From Lachnospiraceae bacterium (lineage in GTDB: Bacteria > Bacillota > Clostridia > Lachnospirales > Lachnospiraceae), in the NCBI GenBank assembly GCA_900769115.1, contig CAAGFJ010000021.1, forward strand, positions 1-25,534: DNA of 25,534 nt. The letters are read 5' to 3'. Every line of letters begins with the position of its first letter. The first letter of the stretch is position 1. A program made the position numbers and the translations under genes. The notes below the pieces were generated by a model that was given only the letters and a program-made list of their open reading frames with translations, was not told where the DNA came from and made no database searches. Below are positions 7,078-15,508 of the stretch, piece by piece.

Positions 7078-8190
7078 TTATATACTCATAATAATCTCGC
7101 GTGCTACCTGTTCCTCGATTGGGGTTGCAAATACACCCGGTTCAAATTCTACGATATCGCCGATTCCCTTCTGGATAACAAAACGCAACCTGCCATCCCG
7201 TACCTTCTTGTCCGTATACAGCTTCTTAACTAATATTTCCCGATCAATATAGTCCGGTATACTGACAGGAAGTTCTGCCTTCTCTAATAATGCAATAACG
7301 GCATCCCGTTCCTCTTCTGTTACATATCCAAGTCGATACGCAAGCTTTACTTCTGCAACCATTCCAATGGATACTGCTTCGCCATGCAACAACTGATAAT
7401 CACTAACTGTCTCAATGGCGCGTCCCACTGTATGCCCCAGATTCAGTACCTCACGCAGTCCGCTTTCCCGTTCATCTTTCATCACCACATGATATTTGAT
7501 CTTGCAGTTCTCTTCTGCGATATACTCACAAGCCTCCTTCTGCAAAGCAAGAATCTCCTCCATATGCTCATCCAGATAATTAAAAAACTCTTTACTTCCA
7601 AGGCATGCATGCTTAATTGTCTCTGCTAATCCGCTGATAATTTCCCTCTTAGGAAGTGTCTTCCATGTTGCAATATCTAAATACACTTTCTCCGGCTGGT
7701 TAAACATACCAATCAGATTCGTTGCCAATGGTGTATCGACTGCTGTCTTACCACCAACTGATGCATCAGCTGCAGCAAGCAATGTGGTTGCATAATTGAT
7801 AAATGGTACGCCTCTTCCAAAAGTTCCCGCAACAAATCCAGCTAAATCTGTCACTACGCCACCACCGACTGCAATCACACAACAATCTCTCCGATACTGC
7901 TTTGCCAGCATAGCATCTTCAACCATTTCCTTTGTCTGTCTTGTCTTGCTTTTCTCACCAGCTTCAAATACAAACAAATCTGCCTGATATCCTGCATCCT
8001 GCAATCTATGTAAGATTGATTCTGCATACAGATCTTTCACATTGCTATCTGTTATAACCGCAAATTTATGAATTCTTCCAACTAATCCATTCTGCAGATC
8101 TGCAACCAGCTTATCTTCTAATGCAAATCCAACTTCTATTTCATAGCTGTCATCCACAACTTTTTTCAATTCTACCTGAAATGTACCCAT
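7078..8190 (-). CDS. aroB: 3-dehydroquinate synthase
   Basis: Second enzyme of the shikimate pathway: converts DAHP to 3-dehydroquinate with NAD and a divalent metal, in the cytoplasm. The 370-residue protein shows the NAD-binding block GGGVVTDLAGFVAGTFGRG (109-127), the phosphate/NAD segment ATTLLAAADASVGGKTAVD (134-152), and the metal ligands Glu190 in GLAETIKH, His253 in LNLGHTVGRAIE and His269 in LLHGEAVSIGM. GAGGAGG five bases before the ATG at 8188-8190 is a better start than the ATG ten codons upstream. No other aro genes are nearby. It lies between the sigF gene and a thioesterase gene. Confidence 0.96.
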   Translation of the reverse strand: MGTFQVELKKVVDDSYEIEVGFALEDKLVADLQNGLVGRIHKFAVITDSNVKDLYAESILHRLQDAGYQADLFVFEAGEKSKTRQTKEMVEDAMLAKQYRRDCCVIAVGGGVVTDLAGFVAGTFGRGVPFINYATTLLAAADASVGGKTAVDTPLATNLIGMFNQPEKVYLDIATWKTLPKREIISGLAETIKHACLGSKEFFNYLDEHMEEILALQKEACEYIAEENCKIKYHVVMKDERESGLREVLNLGHTVGRAIETVSDYQLLHGEAVSIGMVAEVKLAYRLGYVTEEERDAVIALLEKAELPVSIPDYIDREILVKKLYTDKKVRDGRLRFVIQKGIGDIVEFEPGVFATPIEEQVAREIIMSI

Positions 8191-8232
8191 TCTATTCCTC
8201 CTCTTTTCGTATTTTGTCAAACCGACGTTTCA

Positions 8233-8261
8233 ATTTTATCATTAAATAAGAAGAGACACAA
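8233..8261 (-). promoter_or_regulatory. Promoter candidate for aroB
   Basis: On the minus strand TTGTGT (8256-8261), a 17-bp spacer and TAAAAT (8233-8238) precede aroB. No convincing terminator separates it from sigF, so aroB may also receive read-through from the spoIIA operon. Confidence 0.4.
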
Positions 8262-8271
8262 GAACATATTA

Positions 8272-8988
8272 TTACTGGTATGCCTCTCTCATCTTTTTTA
8301 ATATTTTTTTCTCCAAACGACTCACTTGTACCTGGGATATCCCGACTTTCTGCGCAATTTCTGTCTGCGTCTTATTCTCATAATACCGCATCCGAATGAT
8401 TGTCCTCTCTGTATCCTCCAATTCATCAACTAACTGTTCCAATACAATATGATTCAGCAACTCCTCATTTGCATCTTCTTGATCTGCTATTTTGTCAATG
8501 AGATAGATCGCATTTCCATCCTTTTGATAGATTGTCTTATGGATAGAATCCACTTCTATATTTGCCTCTAGCGATGCTACAATCTCTTCTTCATCCATCT
8601 GTAAGATATCCGCCAATTCTTCCAATTTTGGTTCCTGTCCGGTACGATGCACAATCTCTTCTCTTGCCCGTTTCACTTTATAAGCCGTCTCCTTCAGGGT
8701 ACGACTCACTTTGATCATACCATCATCCCTCAAAAACCTCTTAATTTCACCACTAATCATTGGAACTGCATACGTTGAAAATTTCACATCATAGGATAAA
8801 TCAAACTTATCAATGCATTTCATTAAACCAATACATCCAATCTGATACAGATCCTCTATCTCATGTCCTCTCCCCATAAATCTTCTTGCAACCGCCCATA
8901 CAAGTCCAAGATTTTCCGTTACAAGTTGTTCTTTTGCGTCCTGATCACCTTCTTTTGCAAGTCTTAACAACTCCAAAGTTCTATCCAT
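8272..8988 (-). CDS. sigF: RNA polymerase sigma-F factor (forespore-specific)
   Basis: The first compartment-specific sporulation sigma factor, which directs transcription in the forespore after asymmetric septation. The 238-residue sigma-70 family protein has region 2 (LVTENLGLVWAVARRF, EDLYQIGCIGLMKCIDKFDLS, KFSTYAVPMISGEIKRFLRDDG), region 3 (ETAYKVKRAREEI ... EPKLEELADIL) and a region 4 helix-turn-helix (TQTEIAQKVGISQVQVSRLEKKIL). Length and the MISGEIKRFLRDDG segment fit SigF/SigG. Position directly after spoIIAA and spoIIAB makes it SigF rather than SigG. TGGAGG four bases before the ATG and a 10-bp gap to spoIIAB point to coupled expression. Activity would be controlled by the SpoIIAB anti-sigma factor. 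Confidence 0.96.
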   Translation of the reverse strand: MDRTLELLRLAKEGDQDAKEQLVTENLGLVWAVARRFMGRGHEIEDLYQIGCIGLMKCIDKFDLSYDVKFSTYAVPMISGEIKRFLRDDGMIKVSRTLKETAYKVKRAREEIVHRTGQEPKLEELADILQMDEEEIVASLEANIEVDSIHKTIYQKDGNAIYLIDKIADQEDANEELLNHIVLEQLVDELEDTERTIIRMRYYENKTQTEIAQKVGISQVQVSRLEKKILKKMREAYQ

Positions 8989-8998
8989 GACGCCTCCA

Positions 8999-9457
8999 TT
9001 AATTATTCTCTTTTAAAGAACTGCCTTCCTCCTGTCGGATCACCTTACGCATCGTTACTGTCGTTCCCTTCCCAACTTCAGAATCCACAAATAGCTCGTC
9101 CATAAACGCTTCCATAAATGCAAACCCCATACCTGACCGTTCCAGTTCTGGTTTGGAAGTATACATCGGCTCCATTGCCTTTTCAATATTCTCAATTCCG
9201 GTTCCATAATCCGTCACAACCACTGTAACAGTATCCTCCACAATATGTGTCTCAATCCGGATTCTCCCATCTTTATTCTCATATGCATGAATGATCGAAT
9301 TGGTAACCGCTTCGGATACCGCTGTCTTAATATCAGCAATCTCTTCCAACGTAGGATTCAATCTTGCTACAAACGCAGCTACCACTACCCTTGCAAAACT
9401 TTCATTCTTTGATACACTGTCAAACTCCACCACCATCTGATTATTAAAATGTTCCAT
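8999..9457 (-). CDS. spoIIAB: Anti-sigma F factor / serine kinase
   Basis: Binds SigF and holds it inactive, and also phosphorylates the anti-anti-sigma factor SpoIIAA. The 152-residue protein is a GHKL-fold kinase with the N-box EAVTNSIIHAYEN, the G1 box VTDYGTGIEN and the G2 box RSGMGFAFMEAFMD that together form the ATP site. The opening FDSVSKNESFARVVVAAFVARLNP is typical of SpoIIAB. It is the middle gene of the canonical spoIIAA-spoIIAB-sigF operon, 40 bp after spoIIAA and 10 bp before sigF. The C-terminal tail after VTMRKVI is slightly longer than the core fold and is charged. Confidence 0.96.
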   Translation of the reverse strand: MEHFNNQMVVEFDSVSKNESFARVVVAAFVARLNPTLEEIADIKTAVSEAVTNSIIHAYENKDGRIRIETHIVEDTVTVVVTDYGTGIENIEKAMEPMYTSKPELERSGMGFAFMEAFMDELFVDSEVGKGTTVTMRKVIRQEEGSSLKENN

Positions 9458-9497
9458 ATCCTTTTCCCCTTTTCTATATTTTAACTACAGTTAATAT

Positions 9498-9872
9498 TCA
9501 TTCCTTCTCATACTTTTCCTGTCTGCTTTGGATATCTTTAAGTGCATCTGCTACATTCTGTGTCTGAACGGCAACTCTATATAATCCGGAGATTTCCAGA
9601 ATACGGGCAATCTTAGCATGCACCCCGACAATATATACATTGCCATTTAAGTATCTTACCTCCCGGTATCGTCCCATCACCAGTCCAATACCGGAGCTAT
9701 CCATAAAAACTGTATTTGTATAATCAAATATCACATTCCGGATTTTTCTCCCTAAAAACAATTCATCTGTATTCTCCCGGATTTTTCCTGCCGTGTGATG
9801 ATCCAATTCTTCTGGTAAGCAGATTACCAGCGTTTCTCCTTTCACCTCGTATAATGGATTGTCCTTCTTCAT
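9498..9872 (-). CDS. spoIIAA: Anti-anti-sigma factor (sigma-F regulator)
   Basis: A STAS-domain protein that, when dephosphorylated by SpoIIE, pulls SpoIIAB away from SigF and starts forespore transcription. The 124-residue protein has the STAS signature FMDSSGIGLVMGRYREVR; Ser59, the first Ser of DSSG, corresponds to the residue phosphorylated by SpoIIAB (Ser58 in Bacillus subtilis). I choose the ATG at 9870-9872, preceded by AAGGAAAG, because the longer in-frame reading up to 10019 runs through a terminator hairpin and into the neighbouring gene. It is first in the operon; a sigma-H or sigma-A promoter should lie just upstream, but I could not fix it with confidence. Confidence 0.95.
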   Translation of the reverse strand: MKKDNPLYEVKGETLVICLPEELDHHTAGKIRENTDELFLGRKIRNVIFDYTNTVFMDSSGIGLVMGRYREVRYLNGNVYIVGVHAKIARILEISGLYRVAVQTQNVADALKDIQSRQEKYEKE

Positions 9873-9903
9873 ATTATTCTTCCTTTCCTTCCTATTAAAG
9901 TAA

Positions 9904-9936
9904 AAGAGCAATCTGTTGTCCTGACAGATTGCTCTT
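9904..9936 (-). terminator. Hairpin between the TPR gene and spoIIA
   Basis: A perfect 13-bp stem AAGAGCAATCTGT/ACAGATTGCTCTT with a 7-nt loop. On the minus strand it is followed by TTACTTTAATAGG. It starts 42 bp after the stop codon of the TPR gene and would end its transcript, separating it from the spoIIA operon. Confidence 0.7.
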
Positions 9937-9978
9937 CTTTCGTATCTTATATTAAATTTATCCGCAGTTAAAATATAT

Positions 9979-11292
9979 CTACTCAGAAAGATAACTCTTG
10001 ATCTCCTCAAGATGATCACTTTCCGGATAGTTATCTCTTAGACTAATGAAAGCTGACTTTGCTTTCTCCTCATCCTGATTCCCTAAGTATGCTTTACCCA
10101 GATAATAATAGGCCTCTTCACCTTCCTGAATCTGTAACGCTACATTGCAAAGATCAATTGCCTTCTGATAATCATTCCCACTAATCGCTGTTGCGGCCTC
10201 TGAACATAATGTCTCATATGTGGTATTGGGAATATTCTTCTTAATGATCTGAAAGGCTTCCTTCGAGTCCTTCTGGGAATCCTTTTGCTTCTGTTTCTCC
10301 TCTTCCTGTGCCTGTATCTGCTTGTTCAGATCTTCTATCTGACCTTCCAGATCAGATATTGTAACATTCTTCTTCGATACCTCTTCACTATATGCCAGCT
10401 CCTGTTTCCGGTTCTTCTGATTGGCACTATTCAACTTCGTCGGGAGAACTAACAACCAAAAAACAAGCACTCCAAGAACCAATCCAACTGCAACATAGAT
10501 CAGATTGAACTTACTATGATTAATCTCCTGATAGGAACCGATTGACAAATCCGGATTATCAATATTCTCTAAGCCCTTCTCAACAAATGTCTCAAGATCC
10601 GACTTATATTGATCTTCATCGGAATAAGCAGAATCCACATCAATCCGATGGCTGCTCTCTTTCATTCCGATAATATCCTTCGGTGTCACTCCCATCTCAG
10701 ACAGGTACTTGACCGCCAACGTATTATTCTTGTCAATCCGAAGTACACGCTTCAGTGCCTTCTTTGCCTTATCCGGATTACCATTATCTAAATATAACAA
10801 TGCTAACAGCAGATATCCCTTCACAAAATGAGGATAATTCGATAAGATTCTCTTCAATTGAATAAATGCAAGATCCTTCGTTCCCTGTTTTGCATGGGCT
10901 AATGCCTGATTAAATTGTTTGGCAAGCTGATTCGCCTCTTCTAACTTGAGCGGATCTGACTGTACCTCCTGAATATACCTTTCTGCCATATTGTTGTCTG
11001 GAAGATAATTACAGCTGATTACCCACTGTGTCAATCCCAACACAGTCTCACCCATCTCATAATAGATAAGTCCTAATAAATTCCTTGCGTTGATATTCTG
11101 CTTATTATACTTCAACGCCAAATTCAATGCATCAATTGCACCGGTAAGATCTCTGACACTTGCTCTGTCCAAGCCTAAATTATAGTAATAGTTTGATGTA
11201 TTATAGGCCTTTGCCAACAGCTTATAATTCATGCCGCACTGGCTACAGTGTCCGTTCTCTAATACAGGTGCCCCACAATTCAAACACTCCAT
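9979..11292 (-). CDS. Zinc-ribbon, TPR-repeat membrane protein of unknown function
   Basis: I do not recognise a named family. The 437-residue protein opens with a zinc ribbon (Cys3, Cys6, Cys16, Cys19: CLNCGAPVLENGHCSQC). Tetratricopeptide-like helices follow at about 35-105 and 120-200 (for example AFIQLKRILSNYPHFVKGYLLLALLYLDNG). One transmembrane helix lies at about 263-284 (FNLIYVAVGLVLGVLVFWLLV), then a charged coiled coil rich in Gln, Lys and Glu (about 300-345), and another TPR pair at 365-435. The zinc-ribbon half should be cytoplasmic and the second TPR half outside, an inference from topology. I choose the ATG at 11290-11292 over a GTG three codons upstream because AGGCGG is then properly spaced. 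Likely co-transcribed with folC and the 49-residue gene; roles in envelope assembly or scaffolding are guesses. Confidence 0.85.
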   Translation of the reverse strand: MECLNCGAPVLENGHCSQCGMNYKLLAKAYNTSNYYYNLGLDRASVRDLTGAIDALNLALKYNKQNINARNLLGLIYYEMGETVLGLTQWVISCNYLPDNNMAERYIQEVQSDPLKLEEANQLAKQFNQALAHAKQGTKDLAFIQLKRILSNYPHFVKGYLLLALLYLDNGNPDKAKKALKRVLRIDKNNTLAVKYLSEMGVTPKDIIGMKESSHRIDVDSAYSDEDQYKSDLETFVEKGLENIDNPDLSIGSYQEINHSKFNLIYVAVGLVLGVLVFWLLVLPTKLNSANQKNRKQELAYSEEVSKKNVTISDLEGQIEDLNKQIQAQEEEKQKQKDSQKDSKEAFQIIKKNIPNTTYETLCSEAATAISGNDYQKAIDLCNVALQIQEGEEAYYYLGKAYLGNQDEEKAKSAFISLRDNYPESDHLEEIKSYLSE

Positions 11293-11304
11293 ATTATTCA
11301 CCGC

Positions 11305-11454
11305 CTATTTCGTCTTCTTACCATTAACCTGTTGTAGCATTTCCTCTAATACATCTGTAATATCTTTCACGTCGTTCTTATATATTGCATCCTCTGCCTG
11401 AGATACTTCAAGGCAAGGCTTAAACTTTCTAACCTCTTCATCAAAATTGATCAT
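11305..11454 (-). CDS. Small protein of 49 residues, unknown function
   Basis: Between folC and the TPR gene a 50-codon reading frame starts MINFDEEVRKFKPCLEVSQ and ends QQVNGKKTK before a TAG. It starts three bases after the folC stop, and its ribosome binding site AGGAG lies inside the last folC codons, so translation is probably coupled. It ends 12 bp before the TPR gene start. The composition is acidic and helical with a single Cys and no signal peptide or membrane segment. The tight fit in the run, good ribosome binding site and absence of other coding here argue that it is real. No function can be assigned. Confidence 0.72.
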   Translation of the reverse strand: MINFDEEVRKFKPCLEVSQAEDAIYKNDVKDITDVLEEMLQQVNGKKTK

Positions 11455-11457
11455 AAT

Positions 11458-12798
11458 CTATACTCCTAAACTGAGCAGATTACCTACCAGATATAAAGAG
11501 CCTACACAAAATAAATACTGATCCCTAACATGGTTCTTCGCATACTCGAACCCATCTCTTATATCATCAAATGAAGTAATCTTACTCTCCGAAAACTTTC
11601 TAAATGTTCTTCTCACTGTCTCGATCTGTGCTGAACGACTTCCTTCATATCGGACGATTATAACTTCGTCAAATGTAATCTCTGAAAGTCTCCGAATCAT
11701 TGTCTCGTAATCTTTGTCTTTCGAGACAGCAAATAATAAAATCTTATGTTCCGTTGGAAATAATACTTCCAACGTGTGACAAAATGCTTCTATTGCTTCT
11801 TCGTTGTGTGCTCCGTCCACATACATGTGGGAACCGATGCACTGCATTCTGCCTTTCCAGACCATATGAAGTAATCCGGTCTGAATCTCATCTATATGTC
11901 TATCCATTAACTGACAGAATGATCCGTCTTTGAGATCTGCCTCTGCCATTCTGTTCTTCTGTATTAATAACTGTTCATAAGCCTCTATCGCAAGAATCGC
12001 ATTCTCCACCTGATAAAGGGCTGTCTTACAAATTCTTAAATCACAATATCTATAATAACCACTCTCCAACGAAAAATCAATGGTTTTTTCACTTATTTTT
12101 GATATTTTATATTGCGATTTTTCGACAAGACGCAAATGTGCTCCTGCTTTTTCCGCCTGTCGAACGATAACTTGCGTTGCTGCATCTTTACGGTTGAAAA
12201 ACAAAGCCGGCACATTCTTTTTCATAATTCCGGCTTTTTCAAATGCGATCTGTTCTAATGTGTCTCCCAGATACTGCATATGATCCATCCCGACCGATGT
12301 AATAATAGTAAGAATTGGCTGTACAATATTCGTTGCATCTAACCTTCCACCCATTCCCGTTTCAAAAATAGCATAATCCACCTGTTGTTTTTGAAAATAA
12401 ACGGCAGCCATCAAAAAGACAAATTCAAAAAAAGATGGGTGTGCAATGCCATCCAGCTTCGCCTGTTCTACTGCATCCATCACTTCTTCAAATACTTCTG
12501 CCCATTCATCATCCGAAATGGTCTTTTCATCAATCTGCATCCGCTCATTAATCTTTATCAAATGTGGGGAAGTAAACATCCCGACCCGGTATCCCGCTGC
12601 CTGCAGCATCGATGACAAAAACGCACAAGTAGAGCCTTTTCCGTTGGTTCCGGCGATATGAATTGCCGGATAACTTCGTTCCGGATGCCCTAAATGATCC
12701 AGTATGTGATTCAGGCAATCGGTTCCTAATTTGTCTGCAAACAGCGGAATCGACAATACATATTCCACGCTCTCTTTATAGTTCATTTTTGTCACCAT
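11458..12798 (-). CDS. folC: Folylpolyglutamate synthase / dihydrofolate synthase
   Basis: ATP-dependent ligase of the Mur ligase superfamily that adds glutamate to folates and often also to dihydropteroate, retaining folate in the cell. The 446-residue length is normal. The P-loop IHIAGTNGKGSTCAFLSS is near residue 46, followed by GYRVGMFTSPHL, the FEFVFLMAAVYF and DYAIFETGMGGRLDATN blocks with the metal-binding Glu, ITSVGMDHMQYLGDTLEQIAFEKAGIMK, and the C-terminal MYVDGAHNEEAI segment. All are diagnostic of FolC. The start is uncertain between the ATG at 12798 and one four codons later; neither has a strong ribosome binding site. It heads the folC - small protein - TPR gene run. Confidence 0.95.
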   Translation of the reverse strand: MVTKMNYKESVEYVLSIPLFADKLGTDCLNHILDHLGHPERSYPAIHIAGTNGKGSTCAFLSSMLQAAGYRVGMFTSPHLIKINERMQIDEKTISDDEWAEVFEEVMDAVEQAKLDGIAHPSFFEFVFLMAAVYFQKQQVDYAIFETGMGGRLDATNIVQPILTIITSVGMDHMQYLGDTLEQIAFEKAGIMKKNVPALFFNRKDAATQVIVRQAEKAGAHLRLVEKSQYKISKISEKTIDFSLESGYYRYCDLRICKTALYQVENAILAIEAYEQLLIQKNRMAEADLKDGSFCQLMDRHIDEIQTGLLHMVWKGRMQCIGSHMYVDGAHNEEAIEAFCHTLEVLFPTEHKILLFAVSKDKDYETMIRRLSEITFDEVIIVRYEGSRSAQIETVRRTFRKFSESKITSFDDIRDGFEYAKNHVRDQYLFCVGSLYLVGNLLSLGV

Positions 12799-12824
12799 TT
12801 CTTTCTGTTCTATATCAACATAAG

Positions 12825-12851
12825 ATTAGCCGCATTTTAACTGCGGCTAAT
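12825..12851. terminator. Hairpin between queF and folC
   Basis: A perfect 10-bp stem ATTAGCCGCA/TGCGGCTAAT with a 7-nt loop lies 21 bp after the queF stop. The T-run (TTTT) is on the plus-strand side; on the minus strand the stem is preceded by an A-run and followed by CTTATG. It is thus a weak terminator for queF on sequence grounds, although its position fits one. Confidence 0.5.
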
Positions 12852-12871
12852 TTTTATTCTAATTAAAGTTT

Positions 12872-13369
12872 CTAACGATTATCTACTTTTTCCGGATAGA
12901 GATCATGATTTGCCAGACGATTCCATGCAACTTCTTCCCATTTTGTCCCCGGTTTTCCGTAGTTACAATATGGATCAATCGAGATACCTCCTCTTGGAGT
13001 AAACTTTCCCCAGACCTCAATATACTTTGGATCCATCAGGCGAATCAGATCTTCCATAATAATATTCATACAGTCCTCATGGAAGTCTCCATGATTACGA
13101 AAGCTGAATAGATATAGTTTCAAAGATTTGGATTCTACCATGATCTTTCCCGGTACATAAGAGATATAGATTGTTGCAAAATCCGGCTGTCCGGTAATCG
13201 GACACAGGGATGTAAACTCCGGACAATTGAACTTAACAAAATAATCGTGATCCGGATGCTTATTCACAAACGTCTCTAACACTTCCGGTGCATAATCCTG
13301 CGGGTACTTTGTTCCCTGATTTCCCAATAACGTTACGCCTTCCATCTCTTCTTTGTTTCTTCCTGTCAT
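12872..13369 (-). CDS. queF: NADPH-dependent 7-cyano-7-deazaguanine reductase
   Basis: Reduces the nitrile preQ0 to the amine preQ1, the last soluble step before insertion into tRNA in queuosine synthesis. The 165-residue protein is the short single-domain type known from Bacillus subtilis. It shows FNCPEFTSLCPITGQPDFA with the catalytic Cys56 and Asp63, the QueF signature ESKSLKLYLFSFRNHGDFHE (79-98), and the C-terminal FTPRGGISIDPYCNYG. I choose the ATG at 13367-13369, preceded by GGGAG and AAGGA, over an in-frame ATG 15 codons upstream that overlaps the promoter. No queC, queD or queE is in the window, so it stands as a single gene. Confidence 0.95.
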   Translation of the reverse strand: MTGRNKEEMEGVTLLGNQGTKYPQDYAPEVLETFVNKHPDHDYFVKFNCPEFTSLCPITGQPDFATIYISYVPGKIMVESKSLKLYLFSFRNHGDFHEDCMNIIMEDLIRLMDPKYIEVWGKFTPRGGISIDPYCNYGKPGTKWEEVAWNRLANHDLYPEKVDNR

Positions 13370-13409
13370 TGTCCTTACTCCCTTACCTGAAATATTCTTA
13401 CAATCACTA

Positions 13410-13438
13410 ATCATAATTCATTTTCCGTTATTTTGCAA
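13410..13438 (-). promoter_or_regulatory. Promoter of queF
   Basis: On the minus strand TTGCAA (13433-13438), a 17-bp spacer and TATGAT (13410-13415) form a good sigma-A match just after the permease stop. The leader of about 35 nt shows no preQ1 riboswitch. Confidence 0.55.
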
Positions 13439-13441
13439 CGG

Positions 13442-15508
13442 TTATACATTCTCTTTTATAATATTTTTACTTCCTGCATAGGTTGCAAAGAAATACCCGC
13501 CATAGATTGCAACCAAAAAGATTGCCGTGCCAATCACCGACGGCAGCATTTCCTTCGGCTGCACTTGTACAGAGGTCAGCTTCAATGCGAACTGGATACC
13601 AAATATCGAATGGATCACAGCGACAGCCAATGGCATCAGGAAGAAGATTGCAATCTGCTTGAACAGCGACTGGTTGATCATATTCTCGTCCACTCCAATC
13701 TTGCGAAGGATTGCATATCGTTCACGGTTATCAGAATGTTCAGATAATTCCTTTAACGCCAGGATTGCGGAACTTGCAATCAGGAAGATGACGCCAAGAT
13801 AGATTGCAATGAATGTAATGATCGTAGATAATCCTTTGCTGGATTCAATAATACTAATGCGGCTTGAACCGTCAATCTTAACCCTATCCTGATCCATCTT
13901 CTTACTTTCTGGACCCGAGCTTTCAAACATCTGCTCAATCTGCTGCTTTCCATCCTCCGTATCCGCATTATAATTTGCGGCTAAAAAATGATATTCCTTC
14001 ATACCATCCGTAAGCGGACAACTATCCGGCACCAGTGTAATACCAATATTCACATGGCTGGTACTCATATTTACATAACCGGACTGACAGGTTGTATATT
14101 TCGGCAGATATGTCTTTCCATTGATCGTAATCTTGTTCTTAAGTGCCAATGCCTGATTCCGGATTCCGACAAACACATCATAATCACACAGTTCGATATA
14201 TTCATCCTCCTGTAAGCTGTACTCCTTTAATCCATATAACTTTGCAATCCGGTTATAATCCGATACTTTAATAATCCGCTCTGCTGAATTCCAATTCACA
14301 GTCGGATACTGCTCTTCCACCTGTCCTAACAAAGATCCCATGAAATCTGCCCAAGTATAAGTATCAGTCGCATACAATGTAATCTCTTCTACATCCTTTA
14401 GCTTGGTCATATCATAGCCGTAATGTTCTAAAGTGTCCGTGATTGGCAGATAGGAATCCTCTACCTTTTTCTTGGAATATTCCCCATTGTCCGGCAGATT
14501 TGCACTCTTTGTCAAATTGATATCTACCGGTGTCATCTCGTTCAGATCCTGCGTTAATACCCGGTTTAAGGAAAGTGACGTCGACAAGATCGAAATTGTC
14601 ATAAACAGCAATAGGCAGATTACCGTCATACTGAATACCGTTGTATTGATCTTATTATTTACCTGACGCAGCACGAACAGATTCGTATCCTTTAAGTAGA
14701 ACTTCTTTTTAGACTGTGCAACCTTCAGGATGAATCCCGACATAGACCAGAATACAAGAAATGTTGCAAACATGCCTGTTGCAACCGGTGCAAGCAACTG
14801 GGTAATCTCTCGCAATTGTTCTGCCTGAACAGTTACCCGATAGTACGCCCATACAAGCATTCCCACGGCTGCCAGAAACACCAGAATACAAAGAATCGGA
14901 TTCTTCATCTTGACTTCTTCATTCTTTTTAACCGCAGTTAATAAATCAATCAGCTTACACTTTGATATTGTGATCACATTAAACAACATTACTGCCACAT
15001 ACATCACACCAAAGTAAATGATCGTCTTCCCCATGGCAACCTTTGAAAATACAAAGGTATAAGCACTCATATCTGCCTGAAACAGCTTTGCAACCAATAC
15101 CGACATCAACTGGGAGCCAAACACACCGACAACCATTCCAACTACCAAGGAAAGCAGACCAATCACAATGGTCTCTACCAATAAGATCTTTGATATCTGC
15201 CATTTTCCCATACCCAGCGTCATATACAAACCGAATTCTTTTTTCCTTCTTTTCACCATAAAATTATTGGCATATACGATCAGAAATCCTAATACTGCCG
15301 CCACAAATACCGATACCCATGCGATCATATCCACCATTAATTCTACAATTTGTCTGGTGGACTGATTGACTGTCAGCATGGCTTCCTGACTGTCTAATGA
15401 ATTGAACATATAAAAGATTGCCACACCAAGGATCAGTGTCAGAAAATAGATCGCATAATCTTTAAAGCTCTTCTTCATGTTCTTAAGAGATAACTTAAAT
15501 AACATCAT
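13442..15508 (-). CDS. BceB-type ABC transporter permease
   Basis: Membrane component of a Bce-type ABC transporter, a class that senses and removes cell-wall-targeting peptides such as bacitracin or lantibiotics. The 688-residue protein has the ten-helix FtsX-like layout: segments at about 18-36, 62-83, 108-130, 160-182, 204-222, 236-262 and 288-310. An extracellular domain of about 240 residues then separates them from the last three helices near the C terminus. That large loop between helices 7 and 8 is the BceB hallmark. The KRRKKEFGLYMTLGM segment after helix 2 is typical. Its ATG overlaps the ATPase gene by 14 bp with GGAGGTGAG just upstream. The peptide recognised cannot be told. Confidence 0.9.
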   Translation of the reverse strand: MMLFKLSLKNMKKSFKDYAIYFLTLILGVAIFYMFNSLDSQEAMLTVNQSTRQIVELMVDMIAWVSVFVAAVLGFLIVYANNFMVKRRKKEFGLYMTLGMGKWQISKILLVETIVIGLLSLVVGMVVGVFGSQLMSVLVAKLFQADMSAYTFVFSKVAMGKTIIYFGVMYVAVMLFNVITISKCKLIDLLTAVKKNEEVKMKNPILCILVFLAAVGMLVWAYYRVTVQAEQLREITQLLAPVATGMFATFLVFWSMSGFILKVAQSKKKFYLKDTNLFVLRQVNNKINTTVFSMTVICLLLFMTISILSTSLSLNRVLTQDLNEMTPVDINLTKSANLPDNGEYSKKKVEDSYLPITDTLEHYGYDMTKLKDVEEITLYATDTYTWADFMGSLLGQVEEQYPTVNWNSAERIIKVSDYNRIAKLYGLKEYSLQEDEYIELCDYDVFVGIRNQALALKNKITINGKTYLPKYTTCQSGYVNMSTSHVNIGITLVPDSCPLTDGMKEYHFLAANYNADTEDGKQQIEQMFESSGPESKKMDQDRVKIDGSSRISIIESSKGLSTIITFIAIYLGVIFLIASSAILALKELSEHSDNRERYAILRKIGVDENMINQSLFKQIAIFFLMPLAVAVIHSIFGIQFALKLTSVQVQPKEMLPSVIGTAIFLVAIYGGYFFATYAGSKNIIKENV

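Noticed and set aside
9873..9990. Sigma-H promoter for spoIIA
   Set aside because: GGATAAAT followed by CGAAA is present but spacing and the -10 element do not match the sigma-H consensus well enough to report.
13370..13441. preQ1 riboswitch upstream of queF
   Set aside because: The leader between the promoter and the start codon is only about 35 nt and lacks the GGTTC...CTA core and A-rich tail of the class I aptamer; only a promoter is visible.
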